Shown here: one piece after another, positions 1-11,193 of the stretch | Position numbering within the stretch: the first letter of the stretch is position 1 | How the letters are laid out: each line of letters begins with the position of its first letter | Notes under the pieces: generated by a model | Seen by the model: the letters and a program-made list of their open reading frames with translations, nothing else | Databases searched by the model: none | What the model was told of the DNA's origin: nothing | From: Dryomyza anilis | Lineage: Eukaryota; Arthropoda; Insecta; Diptera; Dryomyzidae | DNA length: 64,000 bases | Direction: 5' to 3' | Assembly (NCBI GenBank): GCA_951804985.1 | Contig: OX638132.1 | Location: 14,737,529-14,801,528, forward strand | Program-made: the position numbers and the translations under genes

Positions 1-11
1 CATTAATTAGT

Positions 12-151
12 AGCCGCGGTAGCTCAGTGGTTAGTGCGTTGGACTGCGAGCCGAAAGGTCCCCGGTTCAAGCCTGGACTGGGGCTAACAACATCTTTTCA
101 TAGAAACATTTTTCTATGCGCTACCTCTCGGCAGTAAATGGCAAACCTACG
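12..151 (+). mobile_element. tRNA-derived SINE, 3' truncated (copy S1)
   Basis: RNA polymerase III-type split promoter is readable: box A TAGCTCAGTGG near 21 and box B GGTTCAAGCC near 64, followed by the family body (ACATCTTTTCATAGAAACAT and CTCGGCAGTAAATGGCAAAC). The same body recurs at 4987, 6423, 40913, 54670 and 55631. This copy stops at CCTACGA, where the 19-bp satellite begins, so the 3' half is missing. The tRNA-like head could be mistaken for a tRNA gene, but the attached repeated body and five relatives in the window argue for a SINE. Confidence 0.85.
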
Positions 152-1482
152 AAAAATTAAATTAAAATTGAATTTTTAGTGATAAATTTAATTTTTAGTG
201 AAAAATTTAATTTTTAGTGAAAAATTGAATTTTTAGTGAAAAATTGAATTTTTAGTGAAAAATTGAATTTTTAGTGAAAAATTGAATTTTTAGTGAAAAA
301 TTGAATTTTTAGTGAAAAATTGAATTTTGAGTGAAAAATTGGCTTTTAGTGAAAAATTTAATTTTTAGTGAAAAATTGAATTTTTAGCAAAAAATTGAAT
401 TTTTAGTGAAAAATTGAATTTTTAGTGAAAAATTGAATTTTTAGTGAAAAATTGAATTTATAGTGAACAATTGAATTTTTAATGAAAAATTTAATTTTTA
501 TTGAAAATTGAATTTTTAGTGAAAAATTGAATTTTTAGTGAAAAATTGAATTTTTAGTAAAAAATTAAATTTTTAACGAAAAATTTAATTTTTAGTGAAA
601 AATTGAATTTATAATGAACAATTGAATTTTTAATGAAAAATTGAATTTTTAGTGAACAATTGAATTTTTAGTGAAAAATTGAATTTTTAGCAAAAAATTT
701 AATTTTTAGTGAGAAATTGAATTTTTAGTGAAAAATTGAATTTTTAGTGAAAAATTGAATTTTTAGTGAAAAATTGAATTTTTAGTGAAAAATTGAATTT
801 TTAGTGAAAAATTGAATTTTTAGTGAAAAATTGAATTTTTAGTGAACAATTTGTAGTGAAAAATTGAATATTTAGTGAGAAATTGAATGTTTAGTTAAAA
901 ATTGAATTTTTAATGAAAAATTGAATTTTTAATGAAAAATTGAATTTTTAGTGAAAAATTGAATTTTTAGTGAAAAATTGAATTTTTAGTGAGAAATTGA
1001 ATTTTTAGTGAAAAATTGAATTTTTAGTGAAAAATTGAATTTTTAGTGAAAAATTGAATTTTTAGTGAAAAATTGAATTTTTAGTGAAAAATTGAATTTT
1101 TAGTGAAAAATTGAATTTTAAGAGAAAAATTGAATTTTTAGTGAAAAATTGAATTTTCAGTGAAAAATTGAATTTTTAGGCAAAATTGAATTTTTAGTGA
1201 AAAATTTGTAGTGAAAAATTGAATTTTTAGTGAAAAATTTGTAGTGAAAAATTGAATTTTTAGTGATAAATTAAATTTTTAGTGAAAAATTGAATTTTTA
1301 GTGAAAAATTGAATTTTTAATGAAAAATTGAATTTTTAATGAAAAATTGAATTTTTAATGAAAAATTGAATTTTTAATGAAAAATTGAATTTTTAATGAA
1401 AAATTGAATTTTTAGTGAGTAATTGAATTTTTAGTGAAAAATTGAATTTTTAGTGCAAAATTGAATTTTTAGTGAATTTTGT
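148..1482. repeat. Satellite/minisatellite with 19-bp unit
   Basis: About 70 head-to-tail copies of AAAAATTGAATTTTTAGTG with scattered substitutions (AGTG to AATG, GAATTT to TAATTT) and a few shortened units (near 850, 1200 and 1230). The unit is itself nearly palindromic (AAAAATT-G-AATTTTT). It starts directly at the broken end of a SINE. No coding capacity. Confidence 0.97.
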
Positions 1483-1912
1483 AAAAAAATACAAACTTGA
1501 ATCTTACAATCCCTAGCCTCTGAATGGGGGTAGACAAAAAGACAGACAAACTGTAGTACAGAAGGCCGTCCACTTTGTCGAAATAATTTGCATATTTTAT
1601 AGGCGTCATATAATGACAAATGTACTGAAATTACATAGCGAAAAGTTTTAAAGTACAAAACATATCCTTCATAATTCCAAAGAGTGTCACGTGTTGGAAT
1701 TTTCACTTCTTCTGTTATATTGAGATAAACTTAAATTACATGTTTAAATGAGTGACTGTCCCATGACAATTGAGAGGAGAAAAAAAACGCTGAGTAAATC
1801 AAAATATTATATAGTAAATATACAGGGTGTTTGGTTTAACGATGTCAATACTTCAGGGAGGCATTCACTGACTCAAAAAATAAAAAACAAAGAAAATATA
1901 AAATAAAAAATG
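1483..1912. other. AT-rich DNA, no gene recognised
   Basis: Contains short open frames only. A CAGGGTGTTT motif at about 1825 is repeated at about 1940 at the edge of the foldback element, so this may be flanking or older copy sequence of the same repeat. Confidence 0.5.
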
Positions 1913-2806
1913 TCAAATTTTGCACCCACTTTAAGATACAGGGTGTTTAAGAAATAATTATTACTGTCAGTAACCTTGTTAAGAAAATTTGTTATAAAAT
2001 AATCAATAAAATTAAATTACCTTTCCAATGGTATATCACATCATCGAACCCCATGATTTCTTCCTTTTTTGAATTATACGTAAACTTGAAATTTACATAA
2101 ATTAAAATTCCAATTTTACCTTTGTCATTGATTTTCTCAAAATTACATTACTGATCACCCCATTTTTAAATTTTATAATGATACATCAGGTCATTCCCAG
2201 TACTTGCCAACCAAGTACAGTGAATTCAAGCAGGTCAGTTACACTGCAGAAATATTCAAATTTGTGATTAAAAAAAATAAATGAAAAATTCGAGAAATAA
2301 TTTTAAACATTTATTAAAATTATAATCATTATCATATTACTTCACACATTTTTTTTTTCTGATCATATTTCCAAACATAATAATTTTTTATTTTATTTCA
2401 ACAACCAAATCACAAGACCAGCCTCAGTTTAATTATTTCTGCAGCATTTCCTACCAAGATAAAATCTCTGTGATGAATAAGAATATACTGGGAATGAACA
2501 GGTCTATTATTATAAATTATAAAAAATCGAGTGATCCGCAACGAAATTTTGCGAAAATCAATGACAAATTAAAAATTTGTATTTTTATTTTCGGAATTTT
2601 TAATTTTACGTAAATTTTAGAAAAGGAAGAAATCATGGGATTCATAAATGTTATATATCATTGGAAAGGTAATTCAATTGTCTAAAACATGACTTAAAAA
2701 TTGATATTCATTTATCAACATATTATATTTATAGTAAATTTTACTGACATAATATATGCATTTCTTAAATACCCTGTGTCCTAAACATGGTGCAAAATTA
2801 AAATCG
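1913..2806. mobile_element. Foldback (long inverted repeat) element
   Basis: Two arms of about 300 bp read as diverged reverse complements: the left arm (about 1913-2215) runs from GCACCCACTTTAAGATACAG through CTTTCCAATGGTATATCA to GGTCATTCCCAGTA, and the right arm (about 2485-2806) returns the same landmarks in reverse (ACTGGGAATGA, TATATCATTGGAAAGG, TACCCTGTGTCC). The spacer is about 270 bp. No transposase frame is visible, so it would be non-autonomous. The superfamily is unknown because clean termini and target duplication were not found. Confidence 0.75.
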
Positions 2807-3974
2807 ATATAAATGATTTCGGTTTTATACTGGCTTTTAAAGGGCCTTTAAAATGTATGAAAAATTAACAACATTTTAATTTAAACAAAAATATTCATTA
2901 ATTTATTTATTTTTAATATTTTATTTAAATTATAATTGAAATTTTTATTGGTTTTTAGTTTTTGTATGAGCAAAACAATTCGGTTTTTGTTCAAGATATT
3001 GGAAATATGGACAACAAGTAACCTTACATTAAGAACCTAAATCGAAACTGCTATTCGTATAGGTTTCAATCCATGATAAATATAAGTTTTTTCGCTACCA
3101 TGTTCTATAACGTTTACTGCACAAAGAAAACAAAGTTGTTTACCACAAATGCTACATCCCTAAACATCAGTTTACACGCAAATTATTTAATTATTGTAAA
3201 ACAAAGAACGACTCATATATTTTTGTCAAAATAAGCCACTAGTTTTGCTGTACATATATCGCAAGTCAACATGTTTGCTGTGAGTTTATTGTTTATTGTA
3301 AACATAACAATTTTATATTTTACTTGTGGCAAACATCTAGGAAATTTTTGTATATTGTTGCATATAATAATGGTTTTGAGTTCAGTATCGGTTTCATAAC
3401 TTCTGTACTGATATATTTTTAAAAATACATCTTTAGTTAGTAGTTGTAAAATTGAAGTAAAAATACATTTATTTAGAGATTTAATTTCTGCATTTAAATC
3501 TACCCACTGTTCTGATTTAAGAAAAAAAAAATATCAAATTCACTGATTAATTAAATTGATATTAAATTGAAATCCATGCTAACATTTGATGTTCAATTAG
3601 GTAATGACAAAGAATGAACGTAAAACTTTACATATATTGTAATACATTTAACATGACAGACAATCCAACAAATCCAATATTTGGTAACTACTTACTTCAA
3701 TTATTTAATTACTATAATATGAGACTTTATGCCTTTAATTAAATGTATTTCTGTGAAATTTTAAATATGCTAAACGAATAAAGATTAAACGATAAAGATG
3801 CTAAAACGATAAAGATTTCTCATAAAATGATAGTAAAATTCATAATAATACGATTTCTTTATTATATACATTTGCTGGAATTGCAATAAAATTGAATGCT
3901 TTGTACAATATGCAATAATGACAAACAATCCTTGAATTATTATGAAATTCAAATTCACATGAAGTACCCAGCAT
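2807..3974. other. AT-rich intergenic DNA, no feature recognised
   Basis: No open frame of credible composition, no RNA gene and no clear repeat boundary seen. Short homopolymer runs only. Confidence 0.5.
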
Positions 3975-3975
3975 A

Positions 3976-4195
3976 CACCCAGATAAAAATAATATATAAA
4001 TAATAGTTTTATACTATTCAAAATAGTCAATAGGATAAATTATTTTTTTAATAGGAATATACCATTAAATACTAGAAAATACCATGACATTGTCATTGAG
4101 TTTATATGAAAATATTTATTTTTTGTATACTATTAAATCAATAATTGTCCTATTGACCAATTTTAATGGGATTTGAGAGAATTTTTTTCTGTGTG
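3976..4195 (+). mobile_element. Short MITE, TIR CACCCAGAAAAAA, TA duplication (copy M1)
   Basis: One of five relatives (3976, 5418, 29785, 34895, 44166). The best-kept copies have TIR CACCCAGAAAAAA / TTTTTTTCTGGGTG and are flanked by TA on both sides (here 3974-3975 and 4196-4197), as expected for Tc1/mariner-type integration. Internal landmarks AATAGTCAATAGGATAAATT and CTAGAAAATACCATGACATT are shared by all. About 220 bp, no coding capacity. Confidence 0.9.
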
Positions 4196-4977
4196 TAGTA
4201 CCTAAAAAGTAATTAAAATTTAAATAATTATTCAATCAGCCCATACCTAATTAAATAGTTGTCACTACTTTGTGTGGTGGATGTTAATTCAAACTGTCAA
4301 AAGAACTATTAGAATTTTATGTGACTGAGTTACTGAGTTTATATTCAATTATATAGAATTGATGTATGTGATGTCCATGTCAAATTTTTTCTCGTTTTGT
4401 AGAGTAGTGTTTTTAAAGCACGTTTCTTTAAATTTGGTGTATTCGATATATAAAAAAATGCACCCAGTTGACTTATTGCTGTCACCAACTACAGACATTT
4501 TGTAATAAAATGTATAAAAAAAAACCATGCAAAACATACAATTTTTTAAGCTTCAGCTTAACAAATTTTGTTGCATATATTTTAAAGTGTTTGCAATTTT
4601 TCACACATAATGCAAGCAAATTTTCGGATATTTTACATGAATAAAAAAATTTTGAAACTTTGTAAATTCAAGACATTTAAATCGTTTTAAATATTTTTTG
4701 TCACTTTTTATATAATAATAAAAATACAGAATTTTAATCAACTAGTTTGTCAAAAATATGTAAATGCAGTTTTTCTTTCAATTGTCAAGACTAATAACAA
4801 TATAGCAACAAATGGTCGGTGATACTGCATGTTTTTTTATACAATTTTTGTACAATTTTGTATATTTTATTTACAATTAAATCATAAATGATAAATCATA
4901 TATAAAAAAATTCTCAAAAAAAATCAAAATTTTTCGAGTTTAGATCCAAGTATCTTAAAAATATATTAGTATAGTAC
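4196..4977. other. AT-rich DNA with an old dispersed repeat
   Basis: The segment near 4930-4980 (TTTTCGAGTTTAGATCCAAG then a TATCTTAAAAATATATT-like run) recurs in diverged form near 35090-35220, 41800-41900 and 56325-56390, so it belongs to an old repeat family that I cannot name. Its continuation appears after the SINE at 5331 onward (AATAGTCTTAACAATTAAAC), meaning the SINE landed inside it. No gene is visible. Confidence 0.5.
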
Positions 4978-4986
4978 ATTAGTATA

Positions 4987-5321
4987 AAGCGTAGGTAGCT
5001 CGTCTGGTTAGTGCGTTGGACTACGAGCGAAAAGTCGTTGGTGCGTTCGACTACGAGCCGAGAGGTCCCCGGTTCGATCCCCAGCGACTGCCAACATCAT
5101 TTTCATAGAAACATTTTTCTATGCGATGCTACCTCTCGTCAGTAAATGGCAAACCTACGAGAGTAAAATATTGCCTATGAAAATCTCTCAGCCGCCGTTC
5201 GGCTTCGGCACTAAACTGTAGGTCCCACCAATTTGAGAACAAATATAACACGCACAGCTCAAACAGTGAGAGAGCTCGGCCGAAGTTCTATATAGGACTG
5301 TAGCGCCAAGCTATAACTATT
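4987..5321 (+). mobile_element. tRNA-derived SINE, full length with internal duplication (copy S2)
   Basis: Shares the SINE body with the other copies and ends in a (TTA)-rich tail. It is flanked by the 9-bp direct repeat ATTAGTATA (4978-4986 and 5322-5330), which fits a retroposition target duplication. The tRNA-like head contains a duplicated segment: GTGCGTTGGACTACGAGC near 5014 and GTGCGTTCGACTACGAGC near 5041, so the distance from box A to box B (GGTTCGATCC near 5072) is larger than in the other copies. Confidence 0.88.
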
Positions 5322-5417
5322 ATTAGTATATTCAAAATAGTCTTAACAATTAAACGAAAAATTGTAGTGGCTGATACCAGCTAAAAAATACGATTTCAAT
5401 TTACTCAAAAACAAATA

Positions 5418-5638
5418 CACCCAAAAAAAAAATTGTATATAAATAATAGTTTTTAATTATTAAAAATAGTTAATAGGATAAATTATTATTTTAATCGGAA
5501 AATACTATTAAATACTAGAAAATACCATGACATTGTCATTGAGTTTATATGAAAATATTTATTTTTTGTATACTATTAAATCAATAATTGTCCTATTGAC
5601 CAATTTTAATGGGATTTGAGGGAATTTTTTTCTGGGTG
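5418..5638 (+). mobile_element. Short MITE, TIR CACCCAGAAAAAA (copy M2)
   Basis: 221 bp between TA dinucleotides at 5416-5417 and 5639-5640. The left end reads CACCCAAAAAAAAA and the right end TTTTTTCTGGGTG. The interior is close to copies M1 and M4. Confidence 0.9.
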
Positions 5639-5864
5639 TAGGAAAAAAACTGAGTATGCAGTCAAAATCAGCACTTATAAAGAATAGTATTCCGTACACG
5701 CAACGGTGTTTTTATTTTTATACCCTACACTATGAGTGAAAGGTTATATTCAGTTTGGTACGCCGTTTGTTGAAATCACGATTACAGAAAAAGTAGAAGA
5801 GATAGAACAATGAAACTTTAGATTTAGATTACTATATATATATCTAAGCTGTCTGAAAAAGAAA

Positions 5865-6952
5865 ACGCCGCTTACGAAAACTATTATATATTTTTTCCCT
5901 TACGAAAATAAATACGTTATTTTTTGAGGTTCAGAATAAAAGTATGTTATTGTTTTTGATGAGAAAAATAATACGTTTTATGGTTTTGCCAGGAACTCTA
6001 TGTTCTATGTTTTTGATATTTCTGAGAATATGCATATGTTTATCCGTGTATCTACGAATATAAAAATGATTCAAATTTTGCGAAGAAGATTGGAATCTTT
6101 GGTTGAACATGAATAATGCATTTATGATTGGGGCCTTCATATAAAACCTGTACATATTATAGCATTTAATAAATATATGTAATCGTTTTATAAAGACCAC
6201 AGACCATTGGAAACTTATATCAGTCCTGAAATTAAACCTAAATTTTCTGTAACAGTCTAGATTTCTTAGGAGACAAAAACAAAATGAATTCGAAAATCCT
6301 AAAAATGGACATGTCCTACGGTCCTAATAATAATTACAATAATACTAGTTTAGCGATACAGTTCTGAAGAACTTAGGCTGAAAAGTTTCACCATTTAAAC
6401 ATGTTACATTTTTACTCAAAGAGCGGAACCTACAGTTTTACGCCGAATCATAACTTTTCAGGGGTGATGTTTTTACTCTCGAAGGTCATCTACCAAGAGG
6501 TAGCGCGGTGAAGAAAAATATTTTATATTTATTTTTTTGATGTTGCCTTCGCTGGTGTTTGAACCAACGACGTTTCGGCTTGTATTCCAACACACTAATC
6601 TTCTGAGTCACCTACATAGTATATGGTAATGCATATTTTATATCATTATAGCGTAATTATTTTGAATTTTGTCAAAAATATTTTGCAAATTACATATATC
6701 AAAACATAAAAGCAACGCAATATGATTTTGAAAAAAAAATCTTTTTCAATAAAAAGCTCCAAATTTCGTCTACAAATTTGAAACATAATAATTTTCCACA
6801 GAAAACTGTTTGTTGTACTAATTTTCTGTGAAATTTTGAGAACATTATAATATTCGTTATTTAAGTAAAAATGAAATCGTATTCGTTTAAAAGTGATATA
6901 TACTTTTTTTCGTAAGACAATTTTAATATAATAGTTTTCGTAAGGGGCGTCG
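5865..6952. mobile_element. TIR element, termini (G)ACGCCSCTTACGAAAACT, inside a DINE-1-like copy
   Basis: The left end reads ACGCCGCTTACGAAAACTAT and the right end, reverse-complemented, GACGCCCCTTACGAAAACTA, so the TIR is over 20 bp. Both sit exactly where the DINE-1-like sequence breaks off and resumes. Further TTACGAAAA-type motifs lie just inside both ends. No transposase frame was seen. The right end of the element near 32637 has the same terminus (GACGCCTCTTACGAAAA), so the two are one family. Confidence 0.8.
6423..6620 (-). mobile_element. tRNA-derived SINE, diverged (copy S3)
   Basis: On the minus strand the copy reads GTAGGTGACTCAGAAG (degraded box A), then GTTGGTTCAAACACC (box B region), then the TCTCGAGAG/ACTGTAGGTTCCGC end of the family body. 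It is the most diverged copy in the window and is nested in the TIR element that splits the DINE-1-like copy. Confidence 0.75.
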
Positions 6953-7345
6953 TTATGTTCAAATACCTCATATAAAATGAATATCTACAGATCAATATTA
7001 CTGTATACGTGCTTTGGTAAACTTTTTTTGGTCAAATATATATTGACTCATGCTCAAATACATGAAAATAATGTTTTCCGGCGAAACGACTTGTGGTTAC
7101 AAAAAAAAAAATCGAAATTCGGTACACCTACCCATTTTTAAATATGGGTATCAAATGAATGGAAATTCTTCAGCGATTGAAATATTGTAGTTATTTTCAG
7201 GATTCGTATAACCTTGTGACCTATATACCACTTTGACTTTGTAGGGTATTTATAGTCGGCTTAGACCGACTATAATTTTGATAATCCTAACTATCATAAA
7301 ACACCTACTTTAAAATTTGCCATGTGAACTAACCTTCCCAACTGG

Positions 7346-8655
7346 TTTTTGTTTTTTTCAACCCATTTTTCTAACTAATGCTGTTCTTTTTGTTTTTCCT
7401 GTTTTTTTTTTATTATTTTTTAATTTTTTTTTGTTTTTCTCATTTTTTTTCTATTTTTACTTGTCTTTTGATTTTTCCTTTTTTGCATTTTTTTATTTGG
7501 TTGCTTTTTTTTTTCTTTTGATTTTGTTTTTGAAATTGACTTTTTGTTTTTGCTTTAAAATTTTGCGGATTTGTGTTTTGTTTCTGTGTTTTATATTTTG
7601 TTTTATGCTTTTTTGGTTTTTGTATTTTTGATATTTTTTATTTTGTTGCTCTGCTTTTCTTTTGATTTTGTTTTTAAAACTAACTTTTAGTTTTTACTTT
7701 AATTTTTTGTGTTTTAAATTCTGTTTTGTGCGTTTTTTTTTGTATTTTTTTGCGTTTTTGGTTTTGTGTTTTTGCTTTGTGTTTTTGTTTTTGCTTTTGC
7801 TTTTGCTTTGTGTTTTGGTTTTTTTGTTTTTTATTTTGTGTTTTTTCTTTTGTATTTTCCTTTATTTTTTTGTGTTTTAATTTTGGTTTTGTGTCATTGT
7901 TTTTGTTTTGAACCTATGCTTTTATTTTTGGAATTTTGCTTTTGTTTTGGTTTTGTGTTTTATTTTGTTTGTGCGTTTTTGATTATGTGTATTTGTTTTT
8001 TGTTTTGCTTCTTTTTTTTTGTGTTTTTTTGCTTTTGTTTTGTAACTTTGCTTTTGTTTTTGTGTTTTCCTTTAGCTTTTGTTGTTCTGTTTGTGTTTTT
8101 GATTTGCTTTGTTGTGTTTTGCTTTTTTGTTTTTTATTTTGTGTTTTTTCTTTTGTATTTTCCTTTATTTTTTTGTGTTTTAATTTTGGTTTTGTGTTAT
8201 TGTTTTTGTTTTGAATCTATGCTTTTATTTTTGGAATCTTGCGTTTGTTTTGATTTTGTGTTTTATTTTGTTTGTGCGTTTTGATTATGTGTATTTGTTT
8301 TTTGTTTTGCTTCTTTTTTGTATGTTTTTGTTTTTGCTTTTGTTTTGTAACTTTGCTTTTGGTTTTGTGTTTTTGATTTTGTGTTTTCCTTTAGCTTTTG
8401 TTGTTCTGTTTGTGTTTTTGATTTGCTTTGTTGTGTTTTGCTTTTTTTACATTTAATTTTTATTAGTTTGCTCTTGTATTTATGTATTTGCTCTTGTAAT
8501 ATTTTTTTTGTATGTTCGTAGCTGGTGTAAGTGCCGAGTTATATCATTTTGAAAGTTTAGATTGTGTGGGAGGTGCTCAGCGGTTTGGACGGTTCAGCGG
8601 TTTGGACGTGATGCTGGACAAACAGACAGTCTGACAGACGGTCCAAGAGTTTTAT

Positions 8656-8730
<75 letters not shown>

Positions 8731-8735
8731 TATGT
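7346..8735 (-). mobile_element. Helitron-like element with T/G (C/A) low-complexity core
   Basis: Read on the minus strand, the right side has the Helitron 5' module TATAAAACTCTTGG, CTGTCAGACTGTCTG and GATATAACTCGGCAC also found at 37250, 20137 and 32836. The rest (7346-8450) is an array of TTTTTG/TTTTGC-type units, the reverse complement of the CAAAAA array at 20345-21245. A roughly 400-bp block is repeated inside the array (near 7816-8100 and 8116-8440). The open frames in it encode only F/L/C/V-rich strings and are not genes. Confidence 0.75.
8655..8731. repeat. (GATA)n microsatellite at a Helitron 5' end
   Basis: About 19 uninterrupted GATA units. They sit where the sister Helitron at 37250 has its TCTATATATATA terminus, so the array looks like an expansion of that terminus. 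Confidence 0.95.
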
Positions 8736-9537
8736 CAATGTAAAAATACGTGTTGGGTAGTGTAATCAACAATATATTTTTTTCTATAGTTATAATAACA
8801 AATAAGAAAAGTTATAATAATTTTATAATTTCATTTTTATGAGAGATTTACGAAAGATTTGGTATTACATTTCGTCAAAATTAACACAAGCTGTATTAAC
8901 GGCAAGTCAGAATTAACTTCTGTCCCATAGTGGAGTTTGTTTTTTATTTATTGCTAAGGTCAAAGCTCGACTACGCTATGTTATATAAAATAGTTTTTAA
9001 ATGTTCCATAGTATGAGCATGAGCGTCTATATAGTATTTATACACAGCATAATGTAGTTGTGTCATATCTATGTGCCTAATATAAGCATCGCGGCAGTAC
9101 AACTAGCGGCGACTTTTCGGCACTGATAATGACGTCATTATCGTCTCTCCACAACGCGTTCTCTAAAAATAACATGCGTACTATGTTCGGTTTAGCCAAA
9201 GAGAGTTGCCAACAGAGCAGAATTTATTTTTAGAAAGTACTTGAATTAATATTTGCATGAGAAGTAAGAAATGGTCGTTGTTAGAGTAAAATTAACTAAA
9301 AATTTGTTTTTTTTTATATTATTTATATTAATTGATTAGTATTATAAAAAAATAAATTGCTTTTAATGCCATTCACAAGAAAAATATGTTAATAACAATT
9401 ATTTGCATTATTTGCATCATTTAAAAATTGTCGGAAATATAACAATTTCAACAAATAAATTGTACTAAATTTTAAAATATTTCTTGTGAGTTTTACACAG
9501 TTTTGGACGAATTTCATGTTCTTCGGTATTATCTACA
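8736..9537. other. Intergenic DNA with one strong palindrome, no gene recognised
   Basis: Slightly less AT-rich between about 9060 and 9240 than its surroundings. No coding frame. Contains the bZIP-type palindrome listed separately. Confidence 0.5.
9125..9142. promoter_or_regulatory. 18-bp perfect palindrome around a CRE core
   Basis: GATAATGACGTCATTATC is a perfect palindrome containing TGACGTCA, the full CREB/ATF site known from animal promoters. It lies about 2.5 kb upstream of the arrestin-domain gene in a locally GC-richer patch. Function is inferred from motif identity only. Confidence 0.35.
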
Positions 9538-9785
9538 TATCGTCGTTGTAGAACTAAAAGTCACCAAATACATTTTTATGAAATTCTTAAATTTCAACCT
9601 TGTTTGTAATTATTACAAAAAGTAATTGATACATTTTTAAAGTTGAAATACCAATTGATAGATTAACATTTTATTATCATTTGGTAAAAATATTGAGCTC
9701 ATCGGTCAAAAACTGAATGATATATAAAGATTTTTGTAAATGAACAAATGGCATTTTGGTGATTTTTAGTTTTACAGCGACGGTA
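9538..9785. mobile_element. Foldback MITE, TIR TCGTCGTTGTAGAAC (copy B1)
   Basis: Starts CGTCGTTGTAGAACTAAAAG and ends in a degenerate inverse. The halves are inverted copies of each other (TTACAAAAAGTAATTGATAC; AAAGATTTTTGTAAATGAAC). Relatives: 10952-11193 and 49377-49634. About 250 bp, non-coding. Confidence 0.85.
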
Positions 9786-10624
9786 TAGATTGTGTAGAAA
9801 TTGCTTTTTTAATCTTTTTAATGAAATTTATTTTAATAATAACCCTAAAATCCATTTGATAATTTTTAAATTCGATATAATAAAGATAATTTTAGTTATA
9901 AAACTCAAAATATTTGGAAATTTAATTGCGTGTTCTTTATAATTTTGGTCAAAAAATAAAATTTTCTGAACAAATAAAATTTGTTTATCGAAAATAAAGC
10001 CATTTATTACATCTCAATATCTATAACGACACAAACAACGATATCATTTTAGATAGATTCGTTTTTATCGAAAACCCTATCGTATTTGCTATAAACTATA
10101 TCGTTTGCTGGGAACTTATCTAAATTTCAGAATAAAAACTTTATCATATTTGGTCATATTTTGGTCTATTAGTTTTTAGTACCGTTTTCAACTACGCTTT
10201 TATGTTTTGTAATGAAACAAATATGGTATGCTGTTTCCATGTGTAGGTTTCGATTTCGTTTTGAAATTATTGCTACTTTTTTCTCCATTATTCAATGTCA
10301 TGAACAAAAAAAAAACAGAGTATTTTGCTTACACAAGAACTAAGGGCATGTGTGAGTTTGACTAAATTTTAAACTAAACTAAATTTTGTCGCTAATGCAG
10401 TGTTTACTTTTCAGTTTAGCACATTTTCGAGCAATCTAAATTCAACTAAATTGAATGAAAACAAACGGACAGATAGATGATAATCGATTGATTTCGGGGT
10501 TTACAAATCACCGATTAACGAATTGTGATCGTCTAAAAACTCATTCAATTTGTTTTAGTCAATTTAGTCAAATTCGTGTATTTCCTAAAAACCAATTACC
10601 TACAAAATTTGAATTATAATTATA
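9786..10624. other. AT-rich intergenic DNA, no gene recognised
   Basis: A segment near 10390-10450 (GCTAATGCAGTGTTTACTTT, then CACATTTTCGAGCAATC) recurs as a diverged direct repeat near 11241-11300 (GGTAATGCAGTGTTTTTATT), so the interval 10390-11300 may be a larger old repeat holding the two MITEs below. Confidence 0.4.
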
Positions 10625-10767
10625 GGGCCTGTGCGAATAGACACTAATTGACTCAATTGTGGCTAATATCGATAAAGCAGTGTGATTTTTGTGTATGCTT
10701 ATTGTGTACTGTTTTATCGACATTAGTAAATTTACTAAATACTTATTAGCCTTTTTCGCACAGGCCC
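10625..10767. mobile_element. Short MITE, TIR GGGCCTGTGCGAA
   Basis: 143 bp between GGGCCTGTGCGAA and TTCGCACAGGCCC, flanked on both sides by ATA (10622-10624 and 10768-10770). A GGGCC terminus with a 3-bp duplication is what PIF/Harbinger-type MITEs look like, though the usual TWA duplication is not exact here. Confidence 0.8.
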
Positions 10768-10951
10768 ATAATTAGAAAACAAATAAATTAATAAATATTT
10801 TTGTAGAAATTTAAATATTTTCTCTTTGTTTTTACTTTTTCTACTTTTTTTCATAACGGTATAGAACCAATACCTTTTGTATCGGTCATGAATATAGTGT
10901 CAATTCTTCGTTTTAATTTTAAACATGTCTCAGCCAGTTTTTTGAGTTTAC

Positions 10952-11193
10952 ATATCGTCGTTGTAGAACGAAAAGAGCCCAAATAAAATTTCAAAATGCC
11001 AAATATTCATTTACAAAAATCTTTATATATCTGTCAATTTTTGTACCACATAATAAGAAAATGTAGATCTATCAATTGATGTTTCAACATTAAAAATGCA
11101 TCAATTACTTTTTATTATATTAATCAACAAACTCGAAATTTAAGTTTTTCATAAGAATGTATTTAGTAACTTTTCGTTCTACAACGACGATAT
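10952..11193. mobile_element. Foldback MITE, TIR TCGTCGTTGTAGAAC (copy B2)
   Basis: Begins ATATCGTCGTTGTAGAACGA and ends TTCGTTCTACAACGACGATA, a near-perfect TIR; TA lies outside each TCGTCG. The whole element folds on itself. It sits about 420 bp upstream of the arrestin-domain start codon. Confidence 0.92.

Larger units (their letters stand above)
5719..7345 (+). mobile_element. DINE-1/INE-1-like (Helentron-type) element, interrupted
   Basis: The 5' part (TATACCCTACACTATGAGTG, CAGTTTGGTACGCCGTTTGT) and the 3' part after 6953 (ATGTTCAAATACCTCATATA to CTTCCCAACTGG) match the full copy at 60475-61169. The 3' region carries the hairpin TATAGTCGG-CTTAGA-CCGACTATA at about 7250-7273. The 5' wording, with TATACCC and an inverted GGGTATA-like partner, resembles Drosophila INE-1 as known from the literature. 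The homology to INE-1 is from memory and untested. The element is split by the TIR element at 5865-6952. Confidence 0.75.

Noticed and set aside
12..85. tRNA gene
   Set aside because: Has box A and box B, but the same head is attached to a common repeated body in several copies, so it is a SINE head.
7317..8456. Several overlapping 61-172-codon open frames on the plus strand
   Set aside because: They translate T/G repeat DNA into F/L/C/V strings; the region is the reverse of a CAAAAA array in a Helitron relative.
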